64,000 nt of DNA, taken from assembly GCA_963779645.1 (NCBI GenBank), contig CAVZYX010000005.1:1302001-1366000 (forward strand), given 5' to 3'. The notes beneath the pieces are model-generated. The model searched no databases. It saw only the letters and a list, made by a program, of their open reading frames with translations, and was not told the origin of the DNA. Origin of the DNA: CALMBW01 sp963779645 (GTDB lineage: Bacteria; Actinomycetota; CADDZG01; WHSQ01). Position numbers and translations under genes: made by a program. How positions within the stretch are numbered: the first letter of the stretch is position 1; every line of letters starts with the position of its first letter. Of the stretch, positions 24,111-33,000 are shown in pieces.

Positions 24111-25336
24111 CCGCGCCGAAGCCTGCCATCGAAAGGATCGTGGATCGTTTCCTGGGTCGGCTCGATGCCGTCGTGGAGCGTTCCGCCGATGCCATCTGGG
24201 ATTCGGTGCCCTCCTACGGAAAGGTGGGAGCGCCGTTACTCGAAGACGTCCAGAGCAGCGTGCGAGATAACGCCGAGACATTGTCGAAGATCCTCACTGA
24301 GAACCGAGAGGTCGCCAAGGAAGAGCTCGAGCCGATCGAGCGTGTCGGTGCTCGGCGCGCCGAGGCCGGCATCCCCCTCGACGATGTGCTTCATGCGTAC
24401 CGGACCGTTTTCCGGGTGTGCTGGGATGTCTTGGCCGAAGAATGTCGCAACTTCGAAGGAGAGGGTGCCCTAGAGGCATCGCTTTCGCTCGCCGAAGCTG
24501 TGCTCCGTTACACGGACGAAGTTTCACGCGCTGTCGCAGAGGCCTACTCGCGAGCTCAGCGCGCCATCGTGCGCGAGCAGGAGGGGGCGCGGCGCGAATT
24601 CCTAGCGGACCTCCTTTATGGAGCTTCTGACATAGCCCCGGAGGACATGCTCGCGAGAGCTCACACCTTCGGATACGACCTATCCCTGAGCTACGTGGCT
24701 CTGGTCGGGATGGGACCCGGCAAGGACTCCCGGAAAGAAGCTCTTGTTTCGGCAGCAGCCTCGAACGTTGCCTTGGGGACCTCGGACCCGATCGTTCTTC
24801 AGAAGGCAGAACAGACGATCGCCCTCCTCCCGGTGGACGGTGAGCAGGAGCTGGTGCCGGAGAAGCTCGTGGCCGAGCTGGGGACCGGCTGGAGCTTCGG
24901 GATGGGTGGCCCGGCTCTCGGACTCGAGGGCATCAGGCGTGCCTACCTCGAAGCCAAAGAAGCTCTAGAGATCGGCTCGGCCCTCGGCGTCGAGGAACAG
25001 GTGTTCCGCTTCGAGGACCTCCTGCTGTACCACTTCCTTCGAGCCGAGCCGAGTCTGATCGATCGCTTCGTCGAGATGATGCTCGGCCCTCTGCTCGAGT
25101 ACGACGATCGCCGCAAGGGCGAGTTGGTTCGAACTTTGGAATCTTTCTTCGATGCCGACGGCAGTGTGAAGCTCGCGGGCGAGGCTCTCTTCGCTCATCC
25201 CCACACCGTCACTTACAGACTTAAGCAGGTCGAGAAGCTGACCGGCTGGTCACTTCGCAACCCTGAAGACAAACTCCGTCTGCACCTAGCCCTTCGAGCC
25301 CACCGCCTAGCCCAAGCCCGCTTAGATTCTGCGTAG
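24107..25336 (+). CDS. PucR/CdaR-type transcriptional regulator
   Basis: 409 residues. The N-terminal ~165 residues are all helical and acidic (RsbRD-like histidine-free sensor: ETLSKILTENREVAKEELEPIERVGARRAEAGIPLDDVLHAYR in parts). A central degenerate GGDEF-like module follows, and the C-terminal helix-turn-helix reads LAGEALFAHPHTVTYRLKQVEKLTG-type text, the PucR HTH_30 signature. It probably senses a metabolite or stress state and regulates transcription. GTG overlaps the DUF302 stop. Its own stop codon TAG (25334-25336) is supplied by palindromic repeat copy 2. Confidence 0.82.
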   Translation: MTAPKPAIERIVDRFLGRLDAVVERSADAIWDSVPSYGKVGAPLLEDVQSSVRDNAETLSKILTENREVAKEELEPIERVGARRAEAGIPLDDVLHAYRTVFRVCWDVLAEECRNFEGEGALEASLSLAEAVLRYTDEVSRAVAEAYSRAQRAIVREQEGARREFLADLLYGASDIAPEDMLARAHTFGYDLSLSYVALVGMGPGKDSRKEALVSAAASNVALGTSDPIVLQKAEQTIALLPVDGEQELVPEKLVAELGTGWSFGMGGPALGLEGIRRAYLEAKEALEIGSALGVEEQVFRFEDLLLYHFLRAEPSLIDRFVEMMLGPLLEYDDRRKGELVRTLESFFDADGSVKLAGEALFAHPHTVTYRLKQVEKLTGWSLRNPEDKLRLHLALRAHRLAQARLDSA

Positions 25337-25377
25337 GAATTAGGTCGCTATACGACCTTTTCACGACACAGATTCGT
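25323..25377 (+). repeat. Dispersed palindromic repeat, copy 2 (terminator-like)
   Basis: TAGATTCTGCGTAGGAATT, then stem GGTCG-CTATA-CGACC (25343-25357) followed by TTTT, then a tail ending CAGATTCGT. It overlaps the last codons and stop of the PucR-type gene and looks like an intrinsic terminator with an added conserved flank. Copy 3 lies inverted 84 bases further on. Confidence 0.85.
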
Positions 25378-25460
25378 CAGTTCGGCTTTGTCCGACTCGC
25401 GTTCACTGCTGCATAGCCCACCAGTAAAGCTCCCAGCGAGGTCTCCCGTTGCGTTTTCCA

Positions 25461-25506
25461 CGCGTCGAAAAGGTCGTATAGCAACTCAATTCTGACGCAG
25501 AATCGG
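25461..25506 (-). repeat. Dispersed palindromic repeat, copy 3 (inverted)
   Basis: On the minus strand it reads GATTCTGCGTCAGAATT, then AGTTG-CTATA-CGACC and TTTT. The stem keeps pairing through a G-U base pair. It starts directly after the TAA of the DUF2207 gene (25507-25509), so it would terminate that transcript while copy 2 ends the opposing one. Confidence 0.82.
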
Positions 25507-27438
25507 TTACCAGGCGCCGCCGCCGCCGCCCCCACCACCGCCGCCTCCACCACCTCCGGAGAAGCCCCCGCCTCCACCCGACGATGTCGAAGATGGCGGA
25601 GAAGCACTTGAGATGGCATGCGAGATGTTCGCGATGGCGAAGGCCGAACGGCCGGAGCCGAGGCTTCCCCCCGCGTCGACCCAGAACAGTGAGCTCGTCT
25701 TCTCGAGCTCGTCGGGGGCGTAGAGCTGGGCCGCGGCCAGGACACGTTCGGCAACTCCAAAAGCGATCCCATAAACCAGGTACTGCTCCCAGATGGTGAT
25801 CGAGCCCGGCGCGGCTTCGGGTATCCCGGCGAAGTCTTCGAGGAAGCGTCGGAACGCGCTCCACTTCGACGCCATGGCGGCCCCTTCGATCGATCGGCGT
25901 TCCCACCCCTTCCGGGCGATGAGGAAACCGATCATCCCCAAGAAGTTGATGGCAAAGACAGCGCCGAGGAAGCCCCATCCGATGGTCGCCCAGGGGAAGC
26001 CCAGCACGGGGTCGTAGGTAGAGATCGCCAACCAGATGCAGAGCGCGGCCAGTGCCGCCAAGGCGAAGGTCCCTAGCGAGGCAGGTCCCAGGCCCTTCGT
26101 CTCCCACCAGCCTTTGCGCTTTACAGCGTCGGAAACGTCCGACTTGAAGCCGGTGAATCGCTTCGCGTAATAGGCGGGCTCTTTGGCGATCTCATCTTTT
26201 AGATCGCTCAACAGCAACTGCTCTTTGTCGCCGATCGCTTTGCGGATGGTCTTGTAGACCTCGGTTTCGTAGGATTCCAAACCGGGGGTCGACTTCCCCT
26301 CACCCATGTCTGCATCCGCGGCCCTCAATTTCACAGCGAGGTCACTGACGTCTTCTGAACGGATCCCGCCCCAGGTCTTCTTGACCGACATCGTTGGAAA
26401 CGCGTCGAGATGACGTTTCCTGATCAGATCGAAGAGTGTGGCCGCGAAAGCATCACCCGTCGTTTTCGTGTGACCGGTAGACAGGAGGGCCGCGATCATC
26501 GCTGGTGGGTCTTCACCCGGAGGCTCGAAGACGTGTTTGCCGACATCCGGCACGTCGTGCTCTTTGCCCCACCGCCACCACACGAAGAACCCAAGGAGCA
26601 GTGCTGGGAGGACCGCAAGCAGGAGGGCGAGAGGGATGAGCCAGTAGATGTTGTTCTTGAACCATTCGAGCCGCTTCCTATCGCGTTCGGCTCTCTCGGC
26701 CGATGCTGCTTCCTCCCGCAGGATCGTTTCGAGTGCGTTGCCTTCCACGACCTTCGCGCCGGCGGTACTCTCCAGAACATCGCGCGGGAAAACGAGGCGC
26801 ATCTCGACGAAGTAACCCGGCGAGATCGTGCTCGCAGAAAGTTCCGCGCCACGCCCATTCGGGAACAGCTCAGTCACTCCATCGACCGTCGCGGGATGGC
26901 CCCAGACGCGCACCTCATCTGGAGCTGCATTCGGGAGGCTCATCACCGCGTGGATCTTTCCGAGTTCCACCTCCCACGTGTCACCCCAGACTTGAAGGTT
27001 CACGTCAACGACGTCGTCGTACGCAACCGCGAGACCGATGAACGTGTACGAGATATCGAAGGTGCGGACCTCACTGAAGGCCGAGTAGTGCCACACGATC
27101 CGTAGAGAGTCATCGACGTATGTCGTCCCGAAGGTTCCCGGCGCTCCGTACGAGCCGAGTTCGGCAGAAGCGCCCGGAGCGTATTGCTGTCCGTCTTCCG
27201 ACACGGTTATAGCTGTGATGCTCTCGCCCTCTCGCAGGGGGATATCGCGGTACGCACCCGAGAAGGAACCGGAGTAGTCGAACGTGATGCTTTCCGTTAC
27301 TCGGAGGGAGCCGTCCCGCTCTACCTGAACGCTGACCTCTGCTGATGGGAGGTCGAAGCTTTTCTCCTGCGCTATCGCTGAACCGGGTACCAGGACCAGA
27401 AGCCCTGCGAGTGTCAGAGTGACCAGCCACCTCGGCAT
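25507..27438 (-). CDS. DUF2207 membrane protein with C-terminal poly-glycine tail
   Basis: 643 residues from ATG 27438, chosen because it opens a clean signal peptide (MPRWLVTLTLAGLLVLVPGSAIA); earlier codons run into the divergent gene. The extracytoplasmic DUF2207 domain (ITFDYSGSFSGAYRDIPLREGE) spans about residues 30-250. Then come a helix (NIYWLIPLALLLAVLPALLLGFFVWW split), a cytoplasmic winged-helix-like region, and two more helices near residues 480 and 510. The end is FSGGGGG... then W, a tail of more than 20 glycines, characteristic of this family (YciQ-type). The function is unknown. Confidence 0.82.
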   Translation of the reverse strand: MPRWLVTLTLAGLLVLVPGSAIAQEKSFDLPSAEVSVQVERDGSLRVTESITFDYSGSFSGAYRDIPLREGESITAITVSEDGQQYAPGASAELGSYGAPGTFGTTYVDDSLRIVWHYSAFSEVRTFDISYTFIGLAVAYDDVVDVNLQVWGDTWEVELGKIHAVMSLPNAAPDEVRVWGHPATVDGVTELFPNGRGAELSASTISPGYFVEMRLVFPRDVLESTAGAKVVEGNALETILREEAASAERAERDRKRLEWFKNNIYWLIPLALLLAVLPALLLGFFVWWRWGKEHDVPDVGKHVFEPPGEDPPAMIAALLSTGHTKTTGDAFAATLFDLIRKRHLDAFPTMSVKKTWGGIRSEDVSDLAVKLRAADADMGEGKSTPGLESYETEVYKTIRKAIGDKEQLLLSDLKDEIAKEPAYYAKRFTGFKSDVSDAVKRKGWWETKGLGPASLGTFALAALAALCIWLAISTYDPVLGFPWATIGWGFLGAVFAINFLGMIGFLIARKGWERRSIEGAAMASKWSAFRRFLEDFAGIPEAAPGSITIWEQYLVYGIAFGVAERVLAAAQLYAPDELEKTSSLFWVDAGGSLGSGRSAFAIANISHAISSASPPSSTSSGGGGGFSGGGGGGGGGGGGGGAW

Positions 27439-27444
27439 CGCGTT

Positions 27445-27450
27445 TATCCT
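27445..27450 (+). promoter_or_regulatory. -10 box (TATCCT) of a leaderless gene
   Basis: TATCCT ends 6 nt before GTG 27457. Only 18 bases separate the two divergent start codons, so the opposing DUF2207 promoter must lie inside this gene. Confidence 0.5.
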
Positions 27451-27456
27451 CCCGTC

Positions 27457-29037
27457 GTGCCTGAACGAGTTCTGATTATCGGTTGGGACGGGGTCGACTG
27501 GAAGGTTCTCCAACCGATGCTCGACCAAGGTGAGCTTCCCAACCTAGCCGCCCTCATATCCAAAGGTGCCTACGGCGACTGCCTGTCGACGGTGCCGAGC
27601 CATTCGTGGTGCGCATGGCCCTCCTTCATGACGGGCCTGAATCCCGCCGGCCACGGGGTCTTCGATATCCTGGAATACAAGCCGGGTGCCAACCGAAGGC
27701 TTCCTATCACCTACAAGTCGATCAAGGCCCGCACTACATTCGCCGACCTAAGCGACGCAGACAAGACCTCGATCGTCGCGAACGTCCCTTTGACGTTCCC
27801 CACGCCAGAGATCAAAGGGAAGGTCGTAGGAGGCGGAGTGCTTCCGGCGGCGCGAAGCTATACCTACCCGCCGGAACTGCAGCAGGAGTTGGACAGGAAC
27901 GCGCCCTTCCCGATCAATGGAATGAGTTGGACGACCTACCGGAACCGGCCCGAAGCATTCCTCAAAGAGTGCGCCGAAGTGACGGCCAAGCGCCAGACGG
28001 CGTTCGAGTACCTGCTCGACACCACAGATTGGGATGTGGCCGTGCTGGGCTACATGTCCACCGATCGGATCCAGCACTGCCTCATCGAATACATCCACCC
28101 CGAGCATCCCGACTACTCCAAGCTGAAGGACACCCCCGTCGCCAAGCAGACCCGTGCGGTCTACCAGCAGCTCGACGATGGACTTGCTCGGCTGCTCGAA
28201 CGTGCGACGGAACGGGATCTTGTCATCTTCATGAGCGACCACGGCCACCAGCCGTGTGTTCGTGCCTGCACGATGGATCGGGTTCTCGAGCAACTTGGGT
28301 GGGCGCAGTTCAGTAAGGGCTCGTTCATGACCAACCTCATCCGTTGGGGGCCGGGCCGTCGCATCGCTCGGAGGATCTACGACGTCCTCAAGCTCCACGG
28401 CCGGGTCGCCCTACCCGCAAGCCCACTCGATTGGAGTAGCAGCCGCGCCTACACGAGTGTTACGTCGACCGGAGAGGGTGTGTCCCTCAACCTCAAGGGC
28501 CGTGAACCTCAAGGCATCGTCGATCCCAAGGATTACGACAAGCTGCGAGACGAGCTCGCAGAGGCTCTGGGGAGTTTCATCGACCCCAAGACCGGGAGGA
28601 GCCCGATCAAGAAGATCTACCGGAAAGAAGAGGTGCTCAGTGGCAAGTATCTCGACTGGGCTCCCGACCTGGTCCTGGTTCCTGCACCTCTCTATTCGCT
28701 CACGCATGCGCGTAGCGCGGTCGAGGACGCCGACTGGCTCTCCGGGGATCACCGACTTGAAGGTGTCGTCGTCGCCACGGGACCGGAAGTAACGCCCGGC
28801 CCCCTTACCGAGACCGTCAAGTTGATCGACCTGATGCCAACCGCTCTAGCAGCTCTGGGAGTTGCGAGTCTCGTTCCTAGAGACGGCAAGGTGGTCGCCC
28901 AACTCGTCGGACCGGATATCGAGCTCCACGTATCGGGGACGGACGAGGACCACTCGGCCGACGTCGACACGGGCCTGACATCCGACGAAGAGGGCGAGAT
29001 CGAGACCCACCTGAGGGGCCTCGGCTACGTCGAATAG
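27457..29037 (+). CDS. Type I phosphodiesterase / alkaline-phosphatase-superfamily protein
   Basis: 526 residues. Metal-binding landmarks of the superfamily are visible: IIGWDGVDWKVL (first Asp), nucleophile region PSHSWCAWPSFMTG, STDRIQHC, and FMSDHGHQP (Asp-His-x-His). It is annotated in relatives as AP-superfamily phosphohydrolase/phosphomutase (COG3379). It hydrolyses a phosphodiester or nucleotide whose identity is unknown; no signal peptide, so cytoplasmic. GTG start, apparently leaderless. Confidence 0.85.
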   Translation: MPERVLIIGWDGVDWKVLQPMLDQGELPNLAALISKGAYGDCLSTVPSHSWCAWPSFMTGLNPAGHGVFDILEYKPGANRRLPITYKSIKARTTFADLSDADKTSIVANVPLTFPTPEIKGKVVGGGVLPAARSYTYPPELQQELDRNAPFPINGMSWTTYRNRPEAFLKECAEVTAKRQTAFEYLLDTTDWDVAVLGYMSTDRIQHCLIEYIHPEHPDYSKLKDTPVAKQTRAVYQQLDDGLARLLERATERDLVIFMSDHGHQPCVRACTMDRVLEQLGWAQFSKGSFMTNLIRWGPGRRIARRIYDVLKLHGRVALPASPLDWSSSRAYTSVTSTGEGVSLNLKGREPQGIVDPKDYDKLRDELAEALGSFIDPKTGRSPIKKIYRKEEVLSGKYLDWAPDLVLVPAPLYSLTHARSAVEDADWLSGDHRLEGVVVATGPEVTPGPLTETVKLIDLMPTALAALGVASLVPRDGKVVAQLVGPDIELHVSGTDEDHSADVDTGLTSDEEGEIETHLRGLGYVE

Positions 29038-29102
29038 CCGTTCTGGCGGCAAGTTAGGCTCTGGGACACAAATTCTGAAAAACCCTCATGAGGAGGAGCG
29101 AG

Positions 29103-30050
29103 TTGCGCGCACGTAGGTCTTGTCTTTCGGTACCAGGCTCGAGTCCCAAGATGCTCGGTAAGGCCCCGGGTCTGCCGGCCGATCAGGTCTTCATGGACCT
29201 CGAGGACTCCGTGGCCCCGCTTGCCAAGGAAGAAGCTCGCCACAACGTCATCGACGCTTTGAAGAACAATGACTGGGGCGACAAGACGGTCGTGGTGCGG
29301 ATCAACTCGATCGACACGCAGTGGGCGGCCGACGACATCAAGACCATCGTTGAGGGAGCTCACGAGCACCTCGACTGCCTGATGATCCCCAAGGTCCAGT
29401 ACGCCCACGAGGTCCAGTTCGTGGATCACATGCTCCGCATGATCGAGACCACACTAGGCCTCGACAAGCGGATAGGACTCGAGATCCAGATCGAAACGGC
29501 CACCGGTCTACGCAACATCCACGAGATCGCGCACGCTTCCGACCGGGCCGAGACACTGATCTTCGGCCCTGCAGACATGAGTGCATCCCTCGGACTTCCG
29601 ACGGTCACCGCCGGCATGCCGATGCCCGGATACCCAGGGGATCACTTCCACTGGGTTCTCGAGACGATCCTCGTCGCGGCACGCGACGCTGGACTGCAAG
29701 CCATCGATGGTCCGTACCTCCTTATCAAAGACCTCGATGGTTTCCGTGAGATGGCGATGCGCTCGCGAGCTCTCGGCTATGACGGTAAGTGGGCCCTACA
29801 CCCGGGTCAGATCGATGTGCTCAACGACGTGTTCACCCCTAGCCAGGAGGAGTACGACAAGGCCGAGGCGCTTCTCGAGGCCTACAAGCACGCTACCGAG
29901 GTCGATAAGACGGGCGCCGTCATGTTCGGCAACGAGATGATCGACGAGGCGTCTCGCAAGATGGCGATCCAGTTCGCCGAACGTGGAAGAGCAGCCGGGA
30001 TGAGCGTCCAGCGCAAACTCGAAGATTTCCAAGCCGAGTGGAGTAAGTGA
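29103..30050 (+). CDS. HpcH/HpaI-family CoA-ester lyase (CitE/malyl-CoA lyase-like)
   Basis: About 315 residues. TIM barrel with LSVPGSSPKMLGKAPGLPADQVFMDLEDSVAP at the N-terminus, RINSIDT, IGLEIQIETATGL and IFGPADMSASLG, the Mg/CoA motifs of citryl/malyl-CoA lyases. ATG 29088 is rejected because AGGAGG occupies 29091-29096 and is ideally spaced (6 nt) to TTG 29103. It cleaves or forms a malyl-, methylmalyl- or citramalyl-CoA; the substrate is open. The stop overlaps the ATG of an acyl-CoA dehydrogenase, which suggests a joint acyl-CoA pathway. Confidence 0.85.
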   Translation: MRARRSCLSVPGSSPKMLGKAPGLPADQVFMDLEDSVAPLAKEEARHNVIDALKNNDWGDKTVVVRINSIDTQWAADDIKTIVEGAHEHLDCLMIPKVQYAHEVQFVDHMLRMIETTLGLDKRIGLEIQIETATGLRNIHEIAHASDRAETLIFGPADMSASLGLPTVTAGMPMPGYPGDHFHWVLETILVAARDAGLQAIDGPYLLIKDLDGFREMAMRSRALGYDGKWALHPGQIDVLNDVFTPSQEEYDKAEALLEAYKHATEVDKTGAVMFGNEMIDEASRKMAIQFAERGRAAGMSVQRKLEDFQAEWSK

Positions 30051-31222
30051 TGCCCGAGCTAACCGAAATCCAGAAAGAGATCATCTCGACCGTTCGCGAC
30101 TTCGTCGAGAGCGAAGTGATCCCCGTTGCCGACGACATGGAACACGAAGACGAGTATCCCGAGAAGATCGTCGAGCAGATGAAGGAGATGGGTCTCTTCG
30201 GGATAACCGTTCCTGAGGAGTACGGCGGGATCGGCGAATCGTTGATGACCTACGCCCTCGCCGTCGTGGAGCTCGCCCGGGGCTGGATGAGCCTCTCTGG
30301 TGTCCTGAACACCCACTTCATGGGGTGCTACCTGATCAACCGGTTCGGCACAGACGAGCAGAAGAACTACTACCTGCCGAAGATGTCGACCGGTGAGTAT
30401 CGGGCAGCTTTGGCGATGAGCGAGCCGGAGGCAGGTTCTGACGTCCAGGCGATCACGACGAAAGCGATCGCCGAGGGTGACGAATACGTGGTCAACGGCC
30501 AGAAGATGTGGCTGACGAACGGTCTCCGTTCTAGCGTCGTGATGACGCTCGTCAAGACAGATCCTTCGACCGAACCTCCTCACAAGGGCATGAGCATGCT
30601 GATCGTCGAGAAGGAAGCCGGCAACCCAACGCCCGCCCCCGGTCTCGACGTTGGCAAGAACATCCCGAAGCTTGGCTACAAGGGTGTTGAGACCACCGAG
30701 ATGGTCTTCAACGACTACCGGATCCCGCGCAAGCAGTTGCTCGGCACCGAAGAGGGCAAGGGTTTCCAGCAGGTCCTCGACGGCATCGAACTGGGTCGTG
30801 TGAACGTGGCAGCCCGCGCGGTTGGTGTTGCCACCCGAGCTTTCGAAGAGGCGATCCGCTATAGCCAGGAGCGCAGAGCGTTCGGCAAGCCCATCAGCGA
30901 ACATCAGGCGATCCAGATCCACCTTGCCGAGATGGGCACCACGCTGGAGGCGGCCAAACTGATGCTCTACCAAGCCGCCGAGAAGAAGTCGGCCGGTGAG
31001 CGCAGTGACCTCGAGGCCGGGATGGCGAAGCTTTTCGCCTCGGAAGCCTGCAACGAGATCGTTCTCAAGTCCCTGAGGGTCCATGGTGGGTACGGCTACA
31101 GCAAGGAGTTCACGATCGAGCGTCTCTACCGTGACGCTCCCTTCCTCCTCATCGGAGAGGGCACCAGCGAGATCCAGAAAACGGTGATCGCCAGGCGGCT
31201 ACTAGAGCGCTACAAGATCTGA
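30050..31222 (+). CDS. Acyl-CoA dehydrogenase
   Basis: 390 residues, full length. FAD/acyl-CoA motifs: ALAMSEPEAGSDVQAI, QKMWLTNG, FGKPISEHQAIQ, VHGGYGYSKEFTIERLYRDA and the catalytic-Glu loop LIGEGTSEIQ. It introduces a trans double bond into an acyl-CoA and passes electrons to electron-transfer flavoprotein. Coupled translation with the CoA-ester lyase upstream (ATGA overlap) raises the possibility of a pathway-specific dehydrogenase (for example methylsuccinyl-CoA), but the sequence does not decide this. No etf genes are in the window. Confidence 0.92.
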   Translation: MPELTEIQKEIISTVRDFVESEVIPVADDMEHEDEYPEKIVEQMKEMGLFGITVPEEYGGIGESLMTYALAVVELARGWMSLSGVLNTHFMGCYLINRFGTDEQKNYYLPKMSTGEYRAALAMSEPEAGSDVQAITTKAIAEGDEYVVNGQKMWLTNGLRSSVVMTLVKTDPSTEPPHKGMSMLIVEKEAGNPTPAPGLDVGKNIPKLGYKGVETTEMVFNDYRIPRKQLLGTEEGKGFQQVLDGIELGRVNVAARAVGVATRAFEEAIRYSQERRAFGKPISEHQAIQIHLAEMGTTLEAAKLMLYQAAEKKSAGERSDLEAGMAKLFASEACNEIVLKSLRVHGGYGYSKEFTIERLYRDAPFLLIGEGTSEIQKTVIARRLLERYKI

Positions 31223-31288
31223 GGACCTAGGTCGCCCGCCCCGGGCAACCCGGCCTTGCATCCATCCCACAGACCCCTCGGCTCGTAC

Positions 31289-31410
31289 TAGCTAGTTAGG
31301 AGCCCATGGTTCCTATGCGAGGTTTTCCGTTCCAAGGGGTTATTTACAGGAAAATGATGGAACGGTATATTCGCTGAGTAGCTACAGGACTACTTAGAGT
31401 TAGCTAGTTA
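31289..31410 (+). repeat. Ten-base direct repeats TAGCTAGTTA flanking the HD-GYP promoter
   Basis: TAGCTAGTTA occurs at 31289-31298 and again at 31401-31410, on either side of the promoter. Each has a CTAG core. They could be regulator sites; their function is not known. Confidence 0.4.
31327..31371 (+). promoter_or_regulatory. Promoter with flanking inverted-repeat operator for the HD-GYP gene
   Basis: TTTACA (31343-31348), a 17-base spacer and TATATT (31366-31371) form a near-consensus housekeeping promoter. CCGTTCCA at 31327-31334 and its reverse complement TGGAACGG at 31358-31365 bracket the -35 box, the second arm touching the -10. This is the best classical promoter in the window and looks operator-controlled. 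The leader would be about 50 bases. Confidence 0.65.
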
Positions 31411-31430
31411 AGCAGGGAGAGTGCTGAAGG

Positions 31431-32486
31431 ATGGCAGAGACTTTCGATCTCGTCGCCCCACTCTTAGCACCACGCCGGGCAGCTTCGCGCCTTCGGCTGG
31501 CAGGTGCCCTCCAGGACAACAAGGAACGGATCGCCGCCGCATGGGTGCAGCTGGTCGCCGAGCAGGAGCTAGCCATCCACCCTGATCTCGAACGACAGCT
31601 GAGGGCGATGCTCTCTGGTCTTTGCGAGGTGTTCTCGGACGGTGATTGGACGCTCGCTCAGACGATCGTCGATGGGCTCGCCGAACGACGTGGACGGGTG
31701 CCGGGATCTTCCGACCATGGGTTTCAGCGAGCCCTGATCTCCGGCCGACACGCGATCAGCCCGTTTATCTCCGAAGAGATCGAAGACCGCGAGTTGATGC
31801 TCGAGACTCTTCACGAGTGCGTCTTCCGGTACTACGAGTCTTATCAGGGCGTTCGACTTGCGAGTGAGAACGAGAGGATGCACACGCGGATCATCCGCTC
31901 TCTCGTGATGGCGCTCGAAGCGCGCGACCCCTACACGAAGGGGCACTCCATATCCGTTGCGCTACTTTGCGAGAAGCTCGCTCAATTGCTGGACATCGAC
32001 TCTCACCAGGCGTATCTCGCCGGACTTCTTCATGACGTGGGCAAGGTGGGAATCCCGGACAGCATCCTGTCGAAAGATGGTCCATTGTCCGAAGAAGAGT
32101 GGGTGATCATGCGTGCTCACCCGGTGATCAGTGCCAACATCCTTTCTCCGATCAAGCTGTACGTCGACGTCGTCGAGGGCGTCCTTTCTCATCACGAGAA
32201 CTGGGACGGATCGGGCTACCCAACGGGGCTTCAGGGCGAGGAGATCCCGATGCTGGGTCGAGTCATCCGAGTGGTCGACAGTTTCGACGCGATGACTTCG
32301 ACGCGTGCTTTCCGAGCGAGCCGCAGCGTCACAGACACACTGATCGAGCTCGACGAGCTAAGCGACATGAGCTACGACAAGTCGGTCGTGGAAGCGCTGC
32401 GGAGGTTGGTCGATACGCCAGGGACGATGCGCGACCTCAGCCTTGCGTCGTTGTCGATCGATCTTTCGGCGGGACGTCAGTCCTAG
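31431..32486 (+). CDS. HD-GYP domain cyclic-di-GMP phosphodiesterase
   Basis: 351 residues. N-terminal ~150 residues are helical (sensor-like, resembling RsbRD-type regulatory bundles). The HD-GYP domain follows: ALEARDPYTKGHS, LLHDVGKVGIPDSIL with H201-D202, then HHENWDGSGYPTGLQGEEIP holding the GYP motif. It should hydrolyse cyclic di-GMP, opposing the GGDEF protein at 18671. It is preceded by a strong promoter with inverted-repeat operator. The TAG stop interlocks with that of the convergent CBS gene (CTAG). Confidence 0.9.
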   Translation: MAETFDLVAPLLAPRRAASRLRLAGALQDNKERIAAAWVQLVAEQELAIHPDLERQLRAMLSGLCEVFSDGDWTLAQTIVDGLAERRGRVPGSSDHGFQRALISGRHAISPFISEEIEDRELMLETLHECVFRYYESYQGVRLASENERMHTRIIRSLVMALEARDPYTKGHSISVALLCEKLAQLLDIDSHQAYLAGLLHDVGKVGIPDSILSKDGPLSEEEWVIMRAHPVISANILSPIKLYVDVVEGVLSHHENWDGSGYPTGLQGEEIPMLGRVIRVVDSFDAMTSTRAFRASRSVTDTLIELDELSDMSYDKSVVEALRRLVDTPGTMRDLSLASLSIDLSAGRQS

Positions 32487-32947
32487 TCGAGGTCGCCGGC
32501 TTCAACACGCTCGAGGCGTATGTCGCGTGCCAGCTTGTGCCCGGTGAGGCCCTCTAGGTTCTGAGGCTCCTGCATGCCGGCAGAAACGATCCTCAGAAGG
32601 TCTCGAGTCGAGATGATCCCTTTGAGATCTCCAGAACTGTTCACGACCGGCAAGTGCCTGAACCAGTGGGTGAACATCAGATCCGCAGCATCCTTGAGTT
32701 TGGTATCCGGATCGATGACCACGGGGTCTTTCGTCATCTCTTCCTCGATCGAGACGGCCTTCGGGTCTTTGCCTTCCGCCACCACTCGCAGAACGTCTCG
32801 CTCCGTGATGATCCCCACAAGCTTGGAGCCGATCGTGATCAAGAGGGAACCGGTTTGCTGTTGACGCATCTTGGCCGCCGCTTCGGCAACGGTGTCGCTG
32901 ACCGAATCGGTGATGGATGCCGAGGTCATGATGTCCGAAACTTTCAT
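32483..32947 (-). CDS. Tandem CBS-domain protein
   Basis: 154 residues from ATG 32947. Two CBS motifs: VSDIMTSASITDSVSDTVAEAAAKM...GIITERDVLRVV at residues 3-60 and EEMTKDPVVIDPDTKL...GIISTRDLLRIV at 75-128. Such pairs bind adenine nucleotides and act as energy or ligand sensors. Leaderless: TACAAT ends 6 nt before the ATG. Its stop shares four bases with the HD-GYP stop (CTAG), so transcription of the two is mutually opposed. Confidence 0.9.
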   Translation of the reverse strand: MKVSDIMTSASITDSVSDTVAEAAAKMRQQQTGSLLITIGSKLVGIITERDVLRVVAEGKDPKAVSIEEEMTKDPVVIDPDTKLKDAADLMFTHWFRHLPVVNSSGDLKGIISTRDLLRIVSAGMQEPQNLEGLTGHKLARDIRLERVEAGDLD

Positions 32948-32953
32948 CCCAGG

Positions 32954-32959
32954 ATTGTA
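32954..32959 (-). promoter_or_regulatory. -10 box (TACAAT on the minus strand) of a leaderless gene
   Basis: TACAAT, six bases, then ATG 32947 of the CBS gene. It is the closest to consensus among the leaderless boxes here. Confidence 0.6.
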
Positions 32960-32988
32960 GTTGAGTCGTCCACCACCCCGGGCCTGAC

Positions 32989-32994
32989 TAGACT
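32989..32994 (+). promoter_or_regulatory. -10 box (TAGACT) of a leaderless gene
   Basis: TAGACT ends 6 nt before ATG 33001 of the LLM oxidoreductase. It is divergent from the CBS promoter 30 bases away. Confidence 0.55.
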
Positions 32995-33000
32995 GCCGCC

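Noticed and set aside
25510..25580. GCC/CCG-rich low-complexity block as a non-coding microsatellite
   Set aside because: On the minus strand it encodes the poly-glycine tail typical of DUF2207 proteins, in frame to the stop.
29088..29103. ATG at 29088 as start of the CoA-ester lyase
   Set aside because: The Shine-Dalgarno AGGAGG lies just after this ATG, so it must serve TTG 29103.
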